A stretch of 8,691 bases of DNA, taken from the NCBI GenBank assembly GCA_016874875.1, contig VGTA01000100.1, positions 1-8,691 of the forward strand, read 5' to 3'. Below are positions 7,652 to 8,691 of the stretch, in pieces (position 1 is the first letter of the stretch; each line of letters starts with the position of its first letter). The stretch comes from Deltaproteobacteria bacterium (GTDB taxonomy: Bacteria; Myxococcota_A; Bradymonadia; UBA7976; VGTA01). Both the position numbers and the translations under genes were made by a program. The notes beneath the pieces were generated by a model. The model was not told where the DNA came from. It searched no databases and saw only the letters and a program-made list of their open reading frames with translations.

Positions 7652-8691
7652 ATGCGCCCGTCGCCCGCCCGCCGCTCGCCCCCGCTCGCCCGCGCCCTCG
7701 CCATCGCCCTCACGCTCATCCTCACGCTCACCCTCTGCGCCAGCGCCGCGCTCCTCGGCGCCTGCGCCGAGAGCGCGCTCGATGAGGCGGGGGAGGGCGT
7801 GGACAAGGTCAACACGCAGCGGCGCCGAGACCTGCTCGTGGCGCTGCAGCGCGTGGCGGCGGCGCGCGGCCTCCAGGACGTCACCCTCGTCGCCGGCGTC
7901 GCCAACGCCGAGACGGGGCTGGCGCACTGCTGGGGCGACGCCACCTGGGCCTGCCAGGGCCCCGCCTCGCAGAGCTGCGGCGGCGGTCCCGTGGTGGCGG
8001 GCTCGGGCGACGGCTCCTGCGCGCACAAGCAGGGCGGCCTGGGGCTCTTCCAGCTCGACGCGGGCACCTACAGCCAGACGATCGCCCGCGAGGGGCACGC
8101 CGTCCTCACCCTCGACGGCAACATCGACGCCGGCCTCGACTTTATCCTCCGCATGATTCGCGACGAGCGCGGGCTCTCCTCCAACGCCGCCGCGGTGGAG
8201 TGGCTGAACGGGGCGCGCGTGGGCAACGCGCGCTACAGCGAGTGGATCACCCTCGTGGTGGAGCGCTACAACGGCTGTGTGCAGGGCCACTGCTCCATCT
8301 TCCGCGCCCGCTGGCGCCACTACGACTCCAAGACGCGCGACGTGCAGGCCGAGATCGCGCGCCTGCCCCGCGCCGCGAGCGGCTGGGTTGGGAGCGCGTG
8401 CGCCAGCGACGCCGACTGCGCCTTCAGCACCGACGACGGCGTGGGGCGCTGCCTCGGCGCCGGGCGCGGCGGCGTGTGCGTCACCAGCTGCGAGGGCTAC
8501 TGCCCCGACCGCCCCGGCTTCGCCCCCACCTTCTGCGCCGTGGGCGCGCAGGTGGGCGACCCCGTGGCCAGCGGCCTGTGCGTGGCGCAGTCGAGCGGCG
8601 GCGCCCGCCCCTGCGCGGCGCCCACGGCGGTGGTCATGAGCGCGGAGCGCTACGTGGGCCGCTCCGGCGCCGCCCCACGCCGCGAGCAGGT
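7652..8691 (+). CDS. Lysozyme/lytic-transglycosylase-like lipoprotein, Cys-rich tail (partial)
   Basis: The frame is open to the right edge, giving 346 complete codons without a stop. Residues 1-37 are a lipoprotein signal peptide (RR, then a Leu/Ala/Thr core at 14-35) ending in lipobox LGAC with Cys38. Residues about 58-210 resemble the SLT/goose-lysozyme fold: a candidate catalytic Glu87 in GVANAETGL, GLFQL at 131-135, NGARVG at 186-191 and ERYNG at 204-208. Such enzymes cleave peptidoglycan glycan strands. Extra cysteines (93, 101, 109, 123, 209, 214) suggest disulfides, consistent with an exported protein. Residues about 250-321 are a Cys-rich module starting CASDADC, of the short disulfide-knot type common in myxobacterial-type surface proteins. 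What follows residue 330 (SAERYVGRSG) is unrecognised and truncated. AAGGAGG at 7639 fixes the start. The 12-bp repeat array lies just upstream and may control it. Lipoprotein call is secure; the enzymatic call is moderate because only short motifs support it. Confidence 0.8.
   Translation, partial: MRPSPARRSPPLARALAIALTLILTLTLCASAALLGACAESALDEAGEGVDKVNTQRRRDLLVALQRVAAARGLQDVTLVAGVANAETGLAHCWGDATWACQGPASQSCGGGPVVAGSGDGSCAHKQGGLGLFQLDAGTYSQTIAREGHAVLTLDGNIDAGLDFILRMIRDERGLSSNAAAVEWLNGARVGNARYSEWITLVVERYNGCVQGHCSIFRARWRHYDSKTRDVQAEIARLPRAASGWVGSACASDADCAFSTDDGVGRCLGAGRGGVCVTSCEGYCPDRPGFAPTFCAVGAQVGDPVASGLCVAQSSGGARPCAAPTAVVMSAERYVGRSGAAPRREQ

Noticed and set aside
7462..7785. Plus-strand open frame with MIRV repeats, from a GTG at 7462
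   Set aside because: It has no ribosome-binding site, overlaps the well-supported lipoprotein start in another frame, and its repeats are explained by the 12-bp DNA array.

Overview
The window comes from a very GC-rich, flagellated Gram-negative bacterium, most likely a deltaproteobacterial-type lineage (Myxococcota or the related Bradymonadia group). This rests on the extreme GC content and GC-ending codons, the MopE-like lipoprotein with repeated CDGxDxDCDG motifs, and a second lipoprotein with CxSDADC-type cysteine clusters, all common in that part of the tree. The assignment is inference; no rRNA or other taxonomic marker is present.

Layout, left to right. (1) The N-terminal 386 codons of a flagellin on the minus strand, cut by the left edge, with an AT-richer 255-bp leader. 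(2) Two tandem minus-strand genes for D-Ala-D-Ala-ligase-like ATP-grasp enzymes. The upstream one is a stand-alone ATP-grasp protein. The downstream one is an ATP-grasp fused to a C-terminal GNAT acetyltransferase. One base separates them, so they are almost certainly one operon. (3) Divergent from that operon, a plus-strand membrane protein of the SEC59/DGK1/VTE5 (CTP-dependent polyprenol/diacylglycerol kinase) family. (4) Convergent with it, a cytosolic Sel1-repeat protein on the minus strand. The two stop codons lie on opposite strands of the same CTAG. (5) Divergent from Sel1, a 550-residue lipoprotein with five MopE-type Asp/Cys motifs and an unrecognised C-terminal domain. (6) A 225-bp gap holding a hairpin and an array of 12-bp direct repeats. 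(7) A lipoprotein with a lysozyme/lytic-transglycosylase-like domain and a Cys-rich tail, cut by the right edge.

Functionally, the ATP-grasp pair looks like a small peptide or amino-acid ligation and acylation module. Its product is unknown, and the divergent lipid kinase is a possible but unproven partner. The right half is a cell-envelope region with two lipoproteins, one predicted to bind divalent metal and one to act on peptidoglycan. The most interesting signals are the ATP-grasp plus ATP-grasp-GNAT operon, the 12-bp repeat array before the second lipoprotein, and a perfect eight-copy hexanucleotide repeat that encodes the whole hydrophobic core of the first lipoprotein's signal peptide. 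I see no tRNA, rRNA, CRISPR array, transposase or phage gene.
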